Assembly: GCF_019891175.1 (NCBI RefSeq)
Contig: NZ_CP072600.1
Location: 6,014,001-6,078,000, forward strand
Direction of reading: 5' to 3'
DNA from: Leptothermofonsia sichuanensis E412
GTDB lineage: Bacteria > Cyanobacteriota > Cyanobacteriia > Leptolyngbyales > Leptolyngbyaceae
Length of the DNA: 64,000 nt
Part shown: one piece after another, positions 15,993 through 24,946 of the stretch
Position numbering within the stretch: the first letter of the stretch is position 1
Layout: the number at the start of each line of letters is the position of its first letter
Program-made: the position numbers and the translations under genes
Notes under the pieces: generated by a model
What the model saw: the letters and a program-made list of their open reading frames with translations, nothing else
The model's database searches: none
What the model was told of the DNA's origin: nothing

Positions 15993-16439
15993 ATGATCAC
16001 TACCCAAGGAACAATGGAAAACTTTTCAGAATCCTTCGATCTGAATCGACTTGAGCAGGAAGTCTTGATTCGCCTGCTCAGTCAGACAGCCCTATTTTGG
16101 AAACCAATTAAGGTGTTTCAGGAAGCAAAAGAAAGCATTAATGAAGTGATCTTTGAACTGAAAGTTGACAAAACTGAGTTTTATGTCGTTCGCCGCAAAC
16201 AAACTGATATCAAGGCGGAGATCAAAGCGATTGGCCTCAGCCCACGAGAACTGGCGATCGCTCGTTTAATCGCCCAGGGTTTGCCAACCAAAACTATTAG
16301 CAGCCAGCTTAAAATTAGTCCCTGCACTGTCTCTACTTATCTGCGTCGCATTTTCGGCAAGCTGGGCGTTACCTCACGCGCTGCAATGGTCGCTCGCCTC
16401 ATGCAAGACAATATGCTCAAAATTAGTGCTCTCGATTAA
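15993..16439 (+). CDS. LuxR/NarL-type HTH transcription regulator, divergent from the EFE cluster
   Basis: 148 codons; MENFSES eight codons in is an alternative start. Residues 80-140 form a LuxR-type helix-turn-helix: LSPRELAIARLIAQGLPTKTI, SSQLKISPCTVSTYLRRIFGKLGV. The preceding 70 residues (LLSQTALFWKPIKVFQEAKESINEVIFELKVDKTEFYVVRRK) form no recognisable receiver domain and lack a phosphorylatable Asp, so it is not a classic response regulator. It is transcribed away from the EFE cluster and shares its upstream region, the common layout for a dedicated regulator. Target and signal are unknown. Confidence 0.85.
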   Translation: MITTQGTMENFSESFDLNRLEQEVLIRLLSQTALFWKPIKVFQEAKESINEVIFELKVDKTEFYVVRRKQTDIKAEIKAIGLSPRELAIARLIAQGLPTKTISSQLKISPCTVSTYLRRIFGKLGVTSRAAMVARLMQDNMLKISALD

Positions 16440-17042
16440 CACTATCAACGCACTCTGTTACGGGATGTGAAACTTGTTTAGGAACAACCCCTCTCGTTCC
16501 AGACTCTGCCTGGAAATGCCCCTGGTGAGGCTCTGCCTTGTAACCAGGGAAAGCCCCAGATTCGAGCTTCCCTCAAGGAAAAATCAGAGGTTTCAGGCAA
16601 TAAGTGGCACATCGCACTCCATAGGGTTCGTTATGCCCTGCATTACTCATGGGTGCCTGACTCCAGAGCCGGAGCACCGCAGGTGACGATTCCTTGAATC
16701 GAGAGTTTAATAACCTGTAGAAATAGCCACGAAGGCACAAAGGACACAAAGCAGGTTCTTGGTGATCTACGCCCTCCCGGACAGATGTGTTGCTGCCTGG
16801 GCCAGAGTTTACGAAGGATGCGCTCGGAAGAATATCTCCAAACTCTGATTTACTCGACCGGATCTCCCAAATCGCAGCGTTGCATAATGGAGGCATGAAT
16901 CAAAGACTGCCAGGATGCAATTAGGCATGACAATGCGACTAGGGATGACACTATAGCAATGAATATACCCGGTCTGGACTCCCTGCTTGTAACTATTCTG
17001 GTTCTGCATTTAAAATCATCAATCTAAGCTCCCAAATCACCC
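16440..17042. other. 600-base intergenic region, no gene seen
   Basis: Contains a CTCGTTCCAGACTCTGCCTGG repeat (about 16492-16512) related to the one near 2702, and a CACAAAGGACACAAAG block (about 16736-16751) like that near 38160. A 107-codon minus-strand ORF (16573-16896) crosses the repeats and shows no family. The 3' part should hold the arsM promoter. Confidence 0.6.
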
Positions 17043-18011
17043 ATGACATATCTAGAAACCACTGCCCAACTTTATGCTGAAGCCGCTAAAACGCCTCAGG
17101 TGGGTTTGTGCTGTGTCAATACTCCACCCCTCCAGTTCCCAGGACTGCATATTCCGGAAATCATGCAGCAGATGAACTATGGCTGTGGCTCCACGGTACA
17201 TCCGACCGAGTTATTTGGTGAACCCACTGTCTTGTACATTGGTGTTGGCGGTGGAATTGAAGCCCTGCAATTTGCCTATTTCTGTCGTCAACCCGGTCGT
17301 GTGATTGCTGTCGATCCGGTTCCTGAGATGCGCCAGGCGGCTGCCCGCAACCTTCAGCTTGCTGCCCAGGATAATGATTGGTTTCATCCTGATTCGGTCA
17401 AAATTCTGGCAGGAGATGCGTTTGAGTTACCTGTATCCGATGCATCGGTAGATGTGGTGGCTCAAAACTGTCTGTTTAATATTTTCGAGCCGGATGATCT
17501 GCAACGGGCACTGGTTGAAACCTATCGAGTATTAAAGCCCGGTGGACGGTTGATCATGAGTGACCCGATCGCCACCCGTCCAATTCCAGCCCAACTTCAG
17601 CAAGACGAGCGGTTACGTGCCCTCTGCTTATCTGGCGCATTGACCTACGAGGACTATATTCAGCATCTGGTGGCGATCGGATTTGGGCAAATCGAGATTC
17701 GAGCCCGCCGTCCCTACCGCCTGCTCGATACTCAACATTACAACCTCGATGCCCCGCTGTTGCTAGAAAGCCTGGACTCGGTTTCGTTCAAAGTCCCCCT
17801 TCCAGAGGACGGTGCCTGTGTGTTTACCGGGAAAACGGCGATTTATGCCGGTTCCGAATCATTCCTGGATGATCATGCCGGGCATCTGTTGCAACGGGGC
17901 ATTCCTCTGGCAGTCTGCGACAAAACGGCTGCCAAATTTTCTCTGCAATTTCCCCAGGACGTGGTTATTACAGATTCTACCTGGCACTATAACGGCGGCG
18001 GATGCTGCTAG
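17043..18011 (+). CDS. arsM: Arsenite S-adenosylmethionine methyltransferase (arsenosugar pathway)
   Basis: 322 codons. It methylates arsenite with SAM; in this context the product feeds arsenosugar formation. The SAM-binding motif I is LYIGVGGGIEALQF (residues 62-77), followed by VIAVDPVPEM, LAGDAFELPV and the post-motif VLKPGGRL. Cysteines expected to bind As(III) are present: GLCCVNTPP, NYGCGST, QNCLFN and a terminal GGGCC. The cluster with a TVP38-like membrane protein and ArsS identifies the arsenosugar-type ArsM rather than the volatilising type. The stop codon TAG is the first three bases of a 97-bp repeat element, so the 3' end was fixed by the insertion. Confidence 0.92.
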   Translation: MTYLETTAQLYAEAAKTPQVGLCCVNTPPLQFPGLHIPEIMQQMNYGCGSTVHPTELFGEPTVLYIGVGGGIEALQFAYFCRQPGRVIAVDPVPEMRQAAARNLQLAAQDNDWFHPDSVKILAGDAFELPVSDASVDVVAQNCLFNIFEPDDLQRALVETYRVLKPGGRLIMSDPIATRPIPAQLQQDERLRALCLSGALTYEDYIQHLVAIGFGQIEIRARRPYRLLDTQHYNLDAPLLLESLDSVSFKVPLPEDGACVFTGKTAIYAGSESFLDDHAGHLLQRGIPLAVCDKTAAKFSLQFPQDVVITDSTWHYNGGGCC

Positions 18012-18105
18012 TGGTCTGTCAAGAATTATTTTGTAGGTTGCAAACCCCAAAATAATACCCATTTCCTGATTCCAGACTCACAACTTCAAGGTTGACAAAC
18101 CACTA
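18009..18105. repeat. Family-2 MITE-like element, complete copy
   Basis: 97 bp with terminal inverted repeats TAGTGGTCTGTCAA and the inverse of TTGACAAACCACTA. Internal AATTATTTT...AAAATAAT arms also pair. The first TAG is the arsM stop and the last base is nine bases before the next ATG. Another full copy is at 32525-32623; partial copies are at 20136-20173 and 32363-32392. Confidence 0.85.
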
Positions 18106-18114
18106 GAAGAACCG

Positions 18115-18966
18115 ATGAAGTATCCAGATCAAAGGCTCCAAAATCTAATATTCAGAAGCCTCTATTGTTCCGGCAGGAAAATTTTGAGGGTCTGCGGCCC
18201 GTCAAAATTTAACCCTGATCAGCTTTCTGGTATTCAGTTACCCGTCGAAATTAATTTGACAAATTACTACTGGTCAGGGATGAGTACGATCGCCTGTTTC
18301 CTGGTTGCCTCCCCTACCCTGGCTCAAGGTGTGGAAGGCTCATCCTTTAACCCGTCGGAACTGCTGCGCTCTGCTTTGCAGTGGATTGAAAGTTTGGGGG
18401 TTGGAGGTGGTATTGCCTTTATCGCTATCTACATTGCCGCAACAGTGGCGTTTCTGCCTGGATCAATTTTGACCCTGGGGGCAGGGGCAGTCTTTGGGGT
18501 ATTGCTGGGGGCGGTTTATGTCTTTGTTGGAGCCACCCTGGGTGCGATCGCCGCTTTCTTGGTCGGGCGCTACCTGGCACGGGGCTGGATCAGCCAGAAA
18601 ATCAAGGGAAATCAACGGTTTGAGGCGATCGACAACGCCGTTGCCAGCGAGGGGTTCAAAATTGTGCTGTTGACTCGGCTCTCCCCAGTGTTCCCGTTCA
18701 ATCTTCTGAATTATGCCTTTGGCATTACAGGGGTTTCCTTGAAAGATTATGCATTGGGGTCGATTGGTATGATCCCTGGCACTGTGATGTATGTTTATAT
18801 CGGCTCTCTGGCAGGTGATCTGGCCAGAATTGGGATCGACCCTCAGCCCACAAATCCCACCATCCAATGGGCAATTCGCATCATTGGCCTGATTGCAACC
18901 GTCGCCGTCACCATTTATGTCACCCGTCTCGCCCGTAAAGCACTGGCAGACAGGGTCAGTGAGTAA
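18115..18966 (+). CDS. TVP38/TMEM64 (DedA-like, SNARE-associated) membrane protein of the arsenosugar cluster
   Basis: 283 codons from the first ATG. MSTIACFLVASPTLAQG at residue 56 looks like an internal signal-peptide start, so the true start is uncertain. Membrane segments follow: IAFIAIYIAATVAFLPGSILTLGAG, GVLLGAVYVFVGATLGAIAAFLVGRYLARG (the conserved TVP38 core), FKIVLLTRLSPVFPFNLLNYAFG (LSP..PFNLLNY motif), GMIPGTVMYVYIGSL and a last helix near 255. TVP38 proteins are inner-membrane proteins, some involved in lipid or small-molecule movement. Their regular place between arsM and arsS suggests transport of arsenicals; that role is inference. Confidence 0.88.
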   Translation: MKYPDQRLQNLIFRSLYCSGRKILRVCGPSKFNPDQLSGIQLPVEINLTNYYWSGMSTIACFLVASPTLAQGVEGSSFNPSELLRSALQWIESLGVGGGIAFIAIYIAATVAFLPGSILTLGAGAVFGVLLGAVYVFVGATLGAIAAFLVGRYLARGWISQKIKGNQRFEAIDNAVASEGFKIVLLTRLSPVFPFNLLNYAFGITGVSLKDYALGSIGMIPGTVMYVYIGSLAGDLARIGIDPQPTNPTIQWAIRIIGLIATVAVTIYVTRLARKALADRVSE

Positions 18967-18967
18967 A

Positions 18968-19022
18968 GTTGCAATCCCAAATCTGCAAGTCAAATCCCAA
19001 ATCCAAAGTCTAAAATCCACAA
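18968..19022. repeat. STRR heptamers between TVP38 and arsS
   Basis: Repeats of the AATCCCA/AATCCAA type (CAATCCCAAATC, AAATCCCAAATCC, CTAAAATCCACAATC), the same kind as at 9370-9405. No promoter or gene seen. Confidence 0.75.
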
Positions 19023-19032
19023 TCGCTCCATC

Positions 19033-20106
19033 ATGTCCAGTCCAATCGCTACGCTTTCCCTTAAACATCGTCAAGCCCCTCTATCCAGTCCACAACAGCA
19101 GCAGGAACTATTACAAACGGTAGACCTGATTCATACCCCGGTGCAGGGAGATTTTGAGGCGGCTCTTGGATCTCATGGCTGGCAGACCCTAACTCCTGCC
19201 CGACTCGAAATTTTTCAAATCAATGTCGGTAAGCTCTGTAATATGACCTGCCGCCATTGCCATGTGGATGCTGGCCCTGATCGCAAAGAAATGATGGATC
19301 GGGAAACGATGGATGCCTGCCTCCAGGCACTTGATCAAACAGAGGCGCATACCGTCGATGTGACTGGAGGTGCCCCCGAACTCAATCCTCACTTTCGTTA
19401 TCTGGTTGAACAGTGTGTGGCGCGGGGTAAGCACGTCATCGATCGCTGCAACCTTACAGTTCTGCTTCTGCCAGGTATGCAGGACTTGCCTGCCTGGTTA
19501 GCGGAGCGTGGGGTAGAGGTCGTCTGTTCCCTGCCTCACTATCGGCCACGCAATACGGATGCGCAACGGGGCAACGGTACCTTTGAGCAGTCAATTATCG
19601 CCCTGCAACGGCTGAATGCTGTGGGATACGGCAAAGGCGACCCAGACCGTCAACTGACCCTGGTCAGCAATCCGGTGGGCGCTTTTCTGTCTGCCAATCA
19701 AGGCAACCTGGAACAGGAATGGAAGGCAGGCTTGCAAAAGCATCATGGCATCACCTTCGATCGCCTGATCACAATCAACAATATGCCCATCTCGCGTTAT
19801 CTGGAATGGTTGGAGCAGTCCGGTAATTTACAGGCATATATGGAACGGCTGGTGAATGCATTTAATCCCGGTACAATTGCTGGACTGATGTGCCGCAATA
19901 CCCTGTCAATTTCCTGGGATGGTCGTCTGTTTGATTGTGACTTTAATCAAATGCTGGAACTCGAACTGCAACTACCCAACCGTCAGCCCCCTCACATTCG
20001 GGATTTTGACCTTGAGCACCTGACAAACCGACAGATTGTCACGGGGCGTCACTGCTTTGGTTGCACCGCAGGCGCTGGTAGCTCCTGTGGTGGGGCGATC
20101 GCCTGA
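19033..20106 (+). CDS. arsS: Arsenosugar biosynthesis radical SAM protein
   Basis: 357 codons. ArsS adds the 5'-deoxyadenosyl group to methylated arsenic. The radical SAM motif is Cys69-x3-Cys73-x2-Cys76 (CNMTCRHCHV), preceded by EIFQINVGKL and followed by VTGGAPELNPHFRYLV. The C-terminal half is the DUF3641-type domain with further Cys for a second cluster: GLMCRNTLSISWDGRLFDCDFNQ and HCFGCTAGAGSSCGG. It is third in the arsM-TVP38-arsS operon on one strand. A partial family-2 repeat lies 30 bases past the stop, so the operon is bracketed by copies of the same element. Confidence 0.93.
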   Translation: MSSPIATLSLKHRQAPLSSPQQQQELLQTVDLIHTPVQGDFEAALGSHGWQTLTPARLEIFQINVGKLCNMTCRHCHVDAGPDRKEMMDRETMDACLQALDQTEAHTVDVTGGAPELNPHFRYLVEQCVARGKHVIDRCNLTVLLLPGMQDLPAWLAERGVEVVCSLPHYRPRNTDAQRGNGTFEQSIIALQRLNAVGYGKGDPDRQLTLVSNPVGAFLSANQGNLEQEWKAGLQKHHGITFDRLITINNMPISRYLEWLEQSGNLQAYMERLVNAFNPGTIAGLMCRNTLSISWDGRLFDCDFNQMLELELQLPNRQPPHIRDFDLEHLTNRQIVTGRHCFGCTAGAGSSCGGAIA

Positions 20107-20135
20107 TGCATTGAAAGCCATAAGGATTATTAGGG

Positions 20136-20173
20136 TTTTCAACCCACAAAATAATTCTTGACAGACCACCAGG
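20136..20173. repeat. Family-2 element, partial and inverted
   Basis: GGTTTTCAACCCACAAAATAATTCTTGACAGACCACCA is the left 38 bases of the family-2 element in opposite orientation to the copy at 18009. The other half is absent. Confidence 0.75.
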
Positions 20174-20873
20174 AGTCAACCCCAGGTCGGCAAACTCCCT
20201 GTCGCAGCCTGCCGGAGGCATTGACCTTGAAACCTTTGCCGGCTTAAAAACAACTGTCCTTTAGTGCGTCTACTCGAAAGGTTAGATATAATACCGGTAG
20301 ATGCATAATGACTTCTGATTGTCTATGACTTCTGATTGCCTTCATTAAGGCATCCTCCTACTCAAATAGGTGGAAACAACTTAATAAAAACTTAATAAAA
20401 GTTGATGCAGGATTGGTTAGCTTAATTGCACCTATGTATTCTTGCTTTCTATGGGTGGAAGGTTTGATGTGCTAAAGCGATGCTCTTAGCCAGCAATATA
20501 TCTGGTTCGTGCAGCAATTAGTGCATCTCGAATGCACATTCGAGCCTTAATTCGTTTCCTGACTTTGTTTTCCTGCCCCTTGTAATTGGGGCAGTAGCTG
20601 TTGCAGGCGACGCCAGGTAATAGGAATACACTCATCCCACGTACCGATTTTTTGCCTGGGATTGGCACAGGTTTTCCAGACTTGCAAGCAGTTGATTCTG
20701 GCGATGCCAGCTTTAACTTGCGTTCAGCATTTCTTGAATGACTCAGCCATCCTCTGAGACAACGGTGGGGGCAACTCCAGACCAATGGGAGATGATAAGG
20801 GCAAGCATCTCTCCATCCACGCCGTTCTGGCAAGGATCTGCAACAGGTTAGCGCTGATTTGGAGCACATTGCA
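20174..20873. other. 700-base intergenic region with short direct repeats
   Basis: No convincing gene; the 132-codon minus ORF (20486-20884) has no family features. Visible elements are a TATAAT at 20287-20292, the 14-mer ATGACTTCTGATTG at 20308-20321 and 20325-20338, ACTTAATAAA twice near 20379-20398, and a perfect 8-bp palindrome CTCGAATGCACATTCGAG at 20527-20544. These may belong to the control region of the hydrolase gene or to a small RNA, which I cannot decide. Confidence 0.5.
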
Positions 20874-21764
20874 ATGAAACACATTGAAGGAAAGTTCAGG
20901 GGCTTCAGGGGGATGAAGCTTTATTACCAGGGCTGGTATCCCGAAGAACAAACCCAGGCGGCTGTGGTTCTGGTTCACGGACTTGGTGGGCATAGTGGCA
21001 TGTTCAAGCAGGCAGTGCAATACCTGATCGCCCAAAAATATGAGGTTTATGCTTTTGATCTGCGCGGTCATGGACGTTCCCCTGGTCAGCGGGGTTATAT
21101 TAATTCCTGGCGAGAATTTCGAGAGGATTTACATGCATTTTTACAAATGATCCATAAAACGCGATCGGGTTGCCCCTCGTTTCTGTGGGGACACAGCCTG
21201 GGTGGAACCATTGCCCTCGACTACGCTCTCCGGTTTCCAGATGATTTGCAGGGCTTGATTGTAACGGCTCCTGCACTGGGAAAGATCCGGATTCCGAAAA
21301 CAAAACTGGTCATCGGGCGAATGCTTTCACAAATTGCCCCCCGGTTTAGCTTGAAACTTGGCTTTCAGAAGGCGGTCTGTTCCCGTGATCCAGTGCTCTG
21401 TGCCACTCTGCTGGCAGATCCTCTACGCCATGAGTTTGGCAGTGCCCGACTGGCGACAGAATTTTTCGCAACGGTCAAATGGATTCAGAAACACACGGCT
21501 GAATTGCGCGTTCCTCTGCTGACACTGCATGGAAGTGCAGATGAAGTCACGCTCCCAGAGGCAACTCGGGCATTCTTTCAGCAGGTGACTTTTCACGATA
21601 AGGAATATTTTGAGTATCCAGACCACTACCACGATCTCTATGTAGACATTGAATACCAGCGGGTATTCAGTGACTTTGGCAACTGGCTACAGCGCCATTT
21701 AGAGGGGGCCGTGTGCCAGCCTTTAAGGCTGTGGTCACTGGAGTCAGCAGTCACGCACAAATAA
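20874..21764 (+). CDS. Alpha/beta hydrolase, monoacylglycerol-lipase-like
   Basis: 296 codons. Start chosen at MKHIEGKF, which has GGAG nine bases upstream; a TTG five codons earlier is less likely. Features of the serine hydrolase: VVLVHGLGGHSGMF oxyanion loop, DLRGHGRSPGQRGYI, nucleophile Ser108 in WGHSLGGT, Asp in HGSADEVT and His in PDHYHDLY. The pattern (RGHG.S.G.RG) is that of the lysophospholipase/monoacylglycerol lipase group, which frees fatty acids from glycerides. No signal peptide, so likely cytoplasmic. It stands alone between long intergenic regions. Confidence 0.88.
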   Translation: MKHIEGKFRGFRGMKLYYQGWYPEEQTQAAVVLVHGLGGHSGMFKQAVQYLIAQKYEVYAFDLRGHGRSPGQRGYINSWREFREDLHAFLQMIHKTRSGCPSFLWGHSLGGTIALDYALRFPDDLQGLIVTAPALGKIRIPKTKLVIGRMLSQIAPRFSLKLGFQKAVCSRDPVLCATLLADPLRHEFGSARLATEFFATVKWIQKHTAELRVPLLTLHGSADEVTLPEATRAFFQQVTFHDKEYFEYPDHYHDLYVDIEYQRVFSDFGNWLQRHLEGAVCQPLRLWSLESAVTHK

Positions 21765-21922
21765 TTAGTTGGAGGCGAAAAATTACTTTAAAGTGGGCTT
21801 TTATCTCCTGGCAGGTACCCAGTGAAGATGACGGTAGCCATCCAGGTCAGGATAAATTAGAATTCTTAATCCCTGTCCGTTATCCTTCCTGCCCTGTTCC
21901 CCGTTCCCTGTCTCCTGCTACA

Positions 21923-22013
21923 TAGCGTTTCTCAATTGAATGAGGTACGGGGATGTGAGGCACAGTGGGGTGCTCCGCGCCCTCACTGTACCTCACACCC
22001 TTGAAAAGGGCTA
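21923..22013. repeat. Family-1 palindromic repeat, copy C
   Basis: Same orientation as copy A. Reads AGCGTTTCTCAATTGAATGAGG..., hairpin GTGAGGCACAGTGGGG / CCCTCACTGTACCTCAC, then CCCTTGAAAAGGGCTAT. It fills the gap between the hydrolase and the HNH gene; the remaining bases show nothing recognisable. Confidence 0.88.
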
Positions 22014-22104
22014 TGGAAGCCAGACCTGATTCCCGTTCTTCTCCGATCCCTTGTCCCACGACCTGTGTTACCATCTGTAAAACTCTTGTTTCAACTGAAT
22101 CCTA

Positions 22105-22602
22105 ATGGGCAAGGTTTTGGTGCTCAATGCTTCCTACGAACCGCTCAATATTACGAGCTGGCGCAGAGCTGTAGTCTTATTAATCAAGGGCAAGGCAGAG
22201 CAGGTTGAACATAACGGCAAGTACGTTTACTCTGGCTTTCCTCTACCTACAGTCATTCGGTTGCGTCATTATGTTCGGGTGCCCTACAAGGAGATTCCGC
22301 TGACCCGCCGTAATCTTCTCCATCGAGATAGCCATTCCTGTCAGTACTGCGGCTATACGGGAGATGATCTGACCCTTGACCATGTGATTCCGCGATCGCG
22401 AGGGGGGACAGATACCTGGGAGAACATTGTAACAGCCTGTGTCCGCTGCAACGTCAAGAAAGGAAACCGGACCCCTAAAGAAGCGAGCATGATTTTACAG
22501 GTTCCACCCCGGAAACCCTACAGTGGACTTTACTTTGAAGTTACCAAGCATCTTAAAAATGGCGTTAACCAGGAGTGGCGTAAGTACGTTATTGGTGTCT
22601 GA
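22105..22602 (+). CDS. HNH endonuclease family protein
   Basis: 165 codons. The first 60 residues (VLVLNASYEPLNITSWRRAVVLLIKGKAE) are the conserved N-terminal part of cyanobacterial HNH proteins. The HNH fold follows: RDSHSCQYCG, TLDHVIPRSRGGTDTWENIVTACVRCNVKKGNR, with two CxxC zinc pairs and the His-Asn-His metal site. Members are widespread and thought to act on DNA repair or recombination intermediates, but the substrate is not known. A strong terminator follows immediately, so it is the last gene of its transcript. Confidence 0.9.
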   Translation: MGKVLVLNASYEPLNITSWRRAVVLLIKGKAEQVEHNGKYVYSGFPLPTVIRLRHYVRVPYKEIPLTRRNLLHRDSHSCQYCGYTGDDLTLDHVIPRSRGGTDTWENIVTACVRCNVKKGNRTPKEASMILQVPPRKPYSGLYFEVTKHLKNGVNQEWRKYVIGV

Positions 22603-22635
22603 ACCCTCTGTGCTGAAGTGCAGAGGGTTTATTTT
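22602..22635 (+). terminator. Rho-independent terminator of the HNH gene
   Basis: AACCCTCTG and CAGAGGGTT form a 9-bp stem with a ten-base loop, followed by TATTTT. The hairpin begins one base after the stop codon. Confidence 0.8.
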
Positions 22636-22636
22636 G

Positions 22637-22715
22637 GGCGTTGCTGAAAAGTGGGATGAATTGAAACGAAGTTTCAAGCATCCAGCCCCTGTTTCATCCC
22701 CAGATTTAGCAATGC
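22637..22715. repeat. Family-3 MITE-like element, copy B
   Basis: GGCGTTGCTGAA at one end and TTTAGCAATGCC at the other form inverted repeats. The interior TGAATTGAAACGAAGTTTCAA matches copy A at 2511-2607. It is 79 bp and lacks the 16-bp duplication. The region from here to 22953 shows no gene. Confidence 0.65.
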
Positions 22716-22953
22716 CTTATTTTGACAGGTTGACAGGGGCATGACTGGCCGTCCTGCCATAGGGTGTATGACCAGGGGGGAGTATGACTGGCTGGTTTCC
22801 CCTACCGAGATCCTTATATCGGCTTATGACGATTTCCAGGTTTTTTGCGAAGATCGGAGTTAGCACCTTATCGCATCGAAGTGCTGGCTCTTACCAGAGA
22901 TCTGATTGCGATTGGGTAGATCTCTCGCCGCACTTAGCGTTCATTGGTTCAAT

Positions 22954-24249
22954 ATGCAAAACTCAATCACACCCCTTGAAGAGCTAATTGCTCTGCCAGA
23001 AGCCAATCAGACAAATTCTCCTGCCCCCACACCCATCATTCACCCCACCGCTCTTAAGCCAGTGGCAAAGTCTACTCCCCAATCCCAGAGTTCGCCAGCG
23101 CAGCCATTTGGCTACGATACTCCCCGCTCTCTGGAGCAGAGCCAGAAGGTTGAAGCGTTGCGGCAGACGTTGGAGCGGCATCGGGGAGAACGCCAGATCG
23201 TGGTTTTGCAAGATTTTCCAGATCCAGATGCCCTCGCCTCCGGGTGGGCATACAAACTGATTGCGCAAAAATACGAAATTCAATGTGATATCGTCTATGC
23301 CGGTACCGTTAGCCATCAAGAGAATATTGCACTCGTCAAACTAACCAGCCTGCCTGTGCAGCGCTGGGCACTGCCAACCCTGAAAAGTCGTGATCTTTCC
23401 GTATATCAAGGATGTGCTCTGGTAGATAGTCAGGGAACCACCTGTGGGCTGGTGCCGTCTCTGCTCCAGGCAGGTATTCCGATCACGGTTGTTATTGACC
23501 ATCACAGTATGCAGGAAGATACGAAAGCCGAGTTTGTGGATATTCGTCCCTATACTCGGGCGACCTCAACGATCCTGACCCAATACCTCCAGGCGGGATT
23601 GCTCAAGTTTGATAGCAATTCCAGTGAGCATATCAAGTGCGCGACTGCGTTAATGCATGGGCTGCGGTCCGATACAAATGCGCTGAGGCAGGCTCAGGAG
23701 GAAGATTTTCTGGCAGCCGCCTATCTGAGTCGTTATTACGACGCCCAACTGCTGAATGCGGTGCTTCAGTCTTCACGCTCTCGTCAGGTCATGGATGTGA
23801 TTGAGCGATCGCTGAAGAACCGGATTGTCCAAAATAACTTTTCGATCGCGGGCGTGGGCTATCTCCGTTACGATGACCGGGATGCGATTCCCCAGGCAGC
23901 CGATTTCCTGGTCACGGAAGAAAACGTTCATACAGCGGTGGTTTACGGGATTGTTCACGATGAAGATGAAGACCTGGAAATCGTGGTCGGCTCCCTGCGA
24001 ACGAATAAGATTACCCTGGATCCCGATGAGTTTATTAAAGAGGCATTTGGACAGGATGCCCAGGGACGCTTCTTTGGGGGGGGGCGATCGCAGGCGGGTG
24101 GGTTTGAGATCCCCCTCGGTTTCCTCTCTGGCTTCACTGAAAGCGCTGAATACGCCAAGATGAAGTGGACCGTTTTTGATACCCAGGTAAAACAAAAGCT
24201 CTTACGCCTGGTTAACCCGGAGCAGCATTTCCCCAATGGGATGAACTGA
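22954..24249 (+). CDS. DHH-family phosphoesterase (NrnA/RecJ-like)
   Basis: Start taken at MQNSITPLEEL, 431 codons; a longer frame begins at 22906. After a Pro/Ser-rich linker (residues 15-60), the DHH domain shows motif FPDPDALASGWA, CALVDSQ, the signature VIDHHS, then ATALMHGLRSDTNAL. The DHHA1 domain ends with GRFFGGGRSQAGGFEIPLG. The family hydrolyses short oligoribonucleotides, pAp or cyclic dinucleotides; which applies here cannot be told from sequence. The DHH motif is intact. SixA follows 80 bases later on the same strand. Confidence 0.9.
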   Translation: MQNSITPLEELIALPEANQTNSPAPTPIIHPTALKPVAKSTPQSQSSPAQPFGYDTPRSLEQSQKVEALRQTLERHRGERQIVVLQDFPDPDALASGWAYKLIAQKYEIQCDIVYAGTVSHQENIALVKLTSLPVQRWALPTLKSRDLSVYQGCALVDSQGTTCGLVPSLLQAGIPITVVIDHHSMQEDTKAEFVDIRPYTRATSTILTQYLQAGLLKFDSNSSEHIKCATALMHGLRSDTNALRQAQEEDFLAAAYLSRYYDAQLLNAVLQSSRSRQVMDVIERSLKNRIVQNNFSIAGVGYLRYDDRDAIPQAADFLVTEENVHTAVVYGIVHDEDEDLEIVVGSLRTNKITLDPDEFIKEAFGQDAQGRFFGGGRSQAGGFEIPLGFLSGFTESAEYAKMKWTVFDTQVKQKLLRLVNPEQHFPNGMN

Positions 24250-24328
24250 TTGTTTGCATGAATGAGTCCCGTCTGCTGTATATCCTTCATCCCGACGCCT
24301 TTTATTCTTCATCCTTGATCCTGACAAA

Positions 24329-24829
24329 ATGTCTCTTGAACTCTACCTGATTCGCCACGGACTGGCTGGTGAACGGGGTACCTACACCAACGATGATGAA
24401 CGCCCCTTAACCGAGGAGGGCAGGCAAAAGACCCGGCAGGTCGCCCGGCGCTTGCTTGATCTCAAGTTCCAGTTTGACCAGATCTTGACCAGTCCCCTGG
24501 TGCGGGCAAAACAGACCGCAGAGATTTTGGTGCAGGCCGGGCTGAGTCAGCAGTTACAAACCGTGGAATGCTTGGCTCCTGCGGGTCAGCTTGAGGCCTG
24601 GTTGGAATGGTTACAGACCTGGCAGCCCCCCAGGAACCCTCGCCTCGCCCTGGTAGGGCACGAACCTGACTTGAGTGAATGGGCAGAAATTTTGCTGTGG
24701 GGGACGGCTAAAGGGGTTCTGACACTTAAGAAAGCAGGAATCATCGGTTTAATGTTGCCAGACAGCCGCTCCCCCGTTGGTAAGAGTCAGCTATTCTGGT
24801 TGACCCCACCCCGGTTTTTGATTGGCTGA
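24329..24829 (+). CDS. sixA: Phosphohistidine phosphatase SixA
   Basis: 166 codons, full family length. Histidine-phosphatase superfamily: catalytic RHG with His10 (LYLIRHGLAG), RPLTEEGRQKTRQVA, TSPLVRAKQTAEIL and the second His in LVGHEPDLSEW. SixA removes phosphate from His of Hpt-type domains and so dampens phosphorelays. It lies upstream of a response regulator and CHASE2 kinase pair, which are plausible targets, though SixA is also common alone. Its stop is followed by a GCCTATCCCAAAA motif similar to the inverted repeat near 38.2 kb. Confidence 0.92.
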   Translation: MSLELYLIRHGLAGERGTYTNDDERPLTEEGRQKTRQVARRLLDLKFQFDQILTSPLVRAKQTAEILVQAGLSQQLQTVECLAPAGQLEAWLEWLQTWQPPRNPRLALVGHEPDLSEWAEILLWGTAKGVLTLKKAGIIGLMLPDSRSPVGKSQLFWLTPPRFLIG

Positions 24830-24946
24830 AAGCCTATCCCAAAATGTCCTCAGTAATGTGGATCCTGCTGCTTCTTCCCCCCTTGATATTCAAGGCAGTT
24901 TTCTGCAAAGTTGGAGGTATATTTAGGCAATGTCACTGTCCGGTTT

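Noticed and set aside
20486-20884. 132-codon minus-strand ORF
   Set aside because: No family features, odd Cys/Arg-rich composition, and it overlaps the likely control region of the hydrolase gene.
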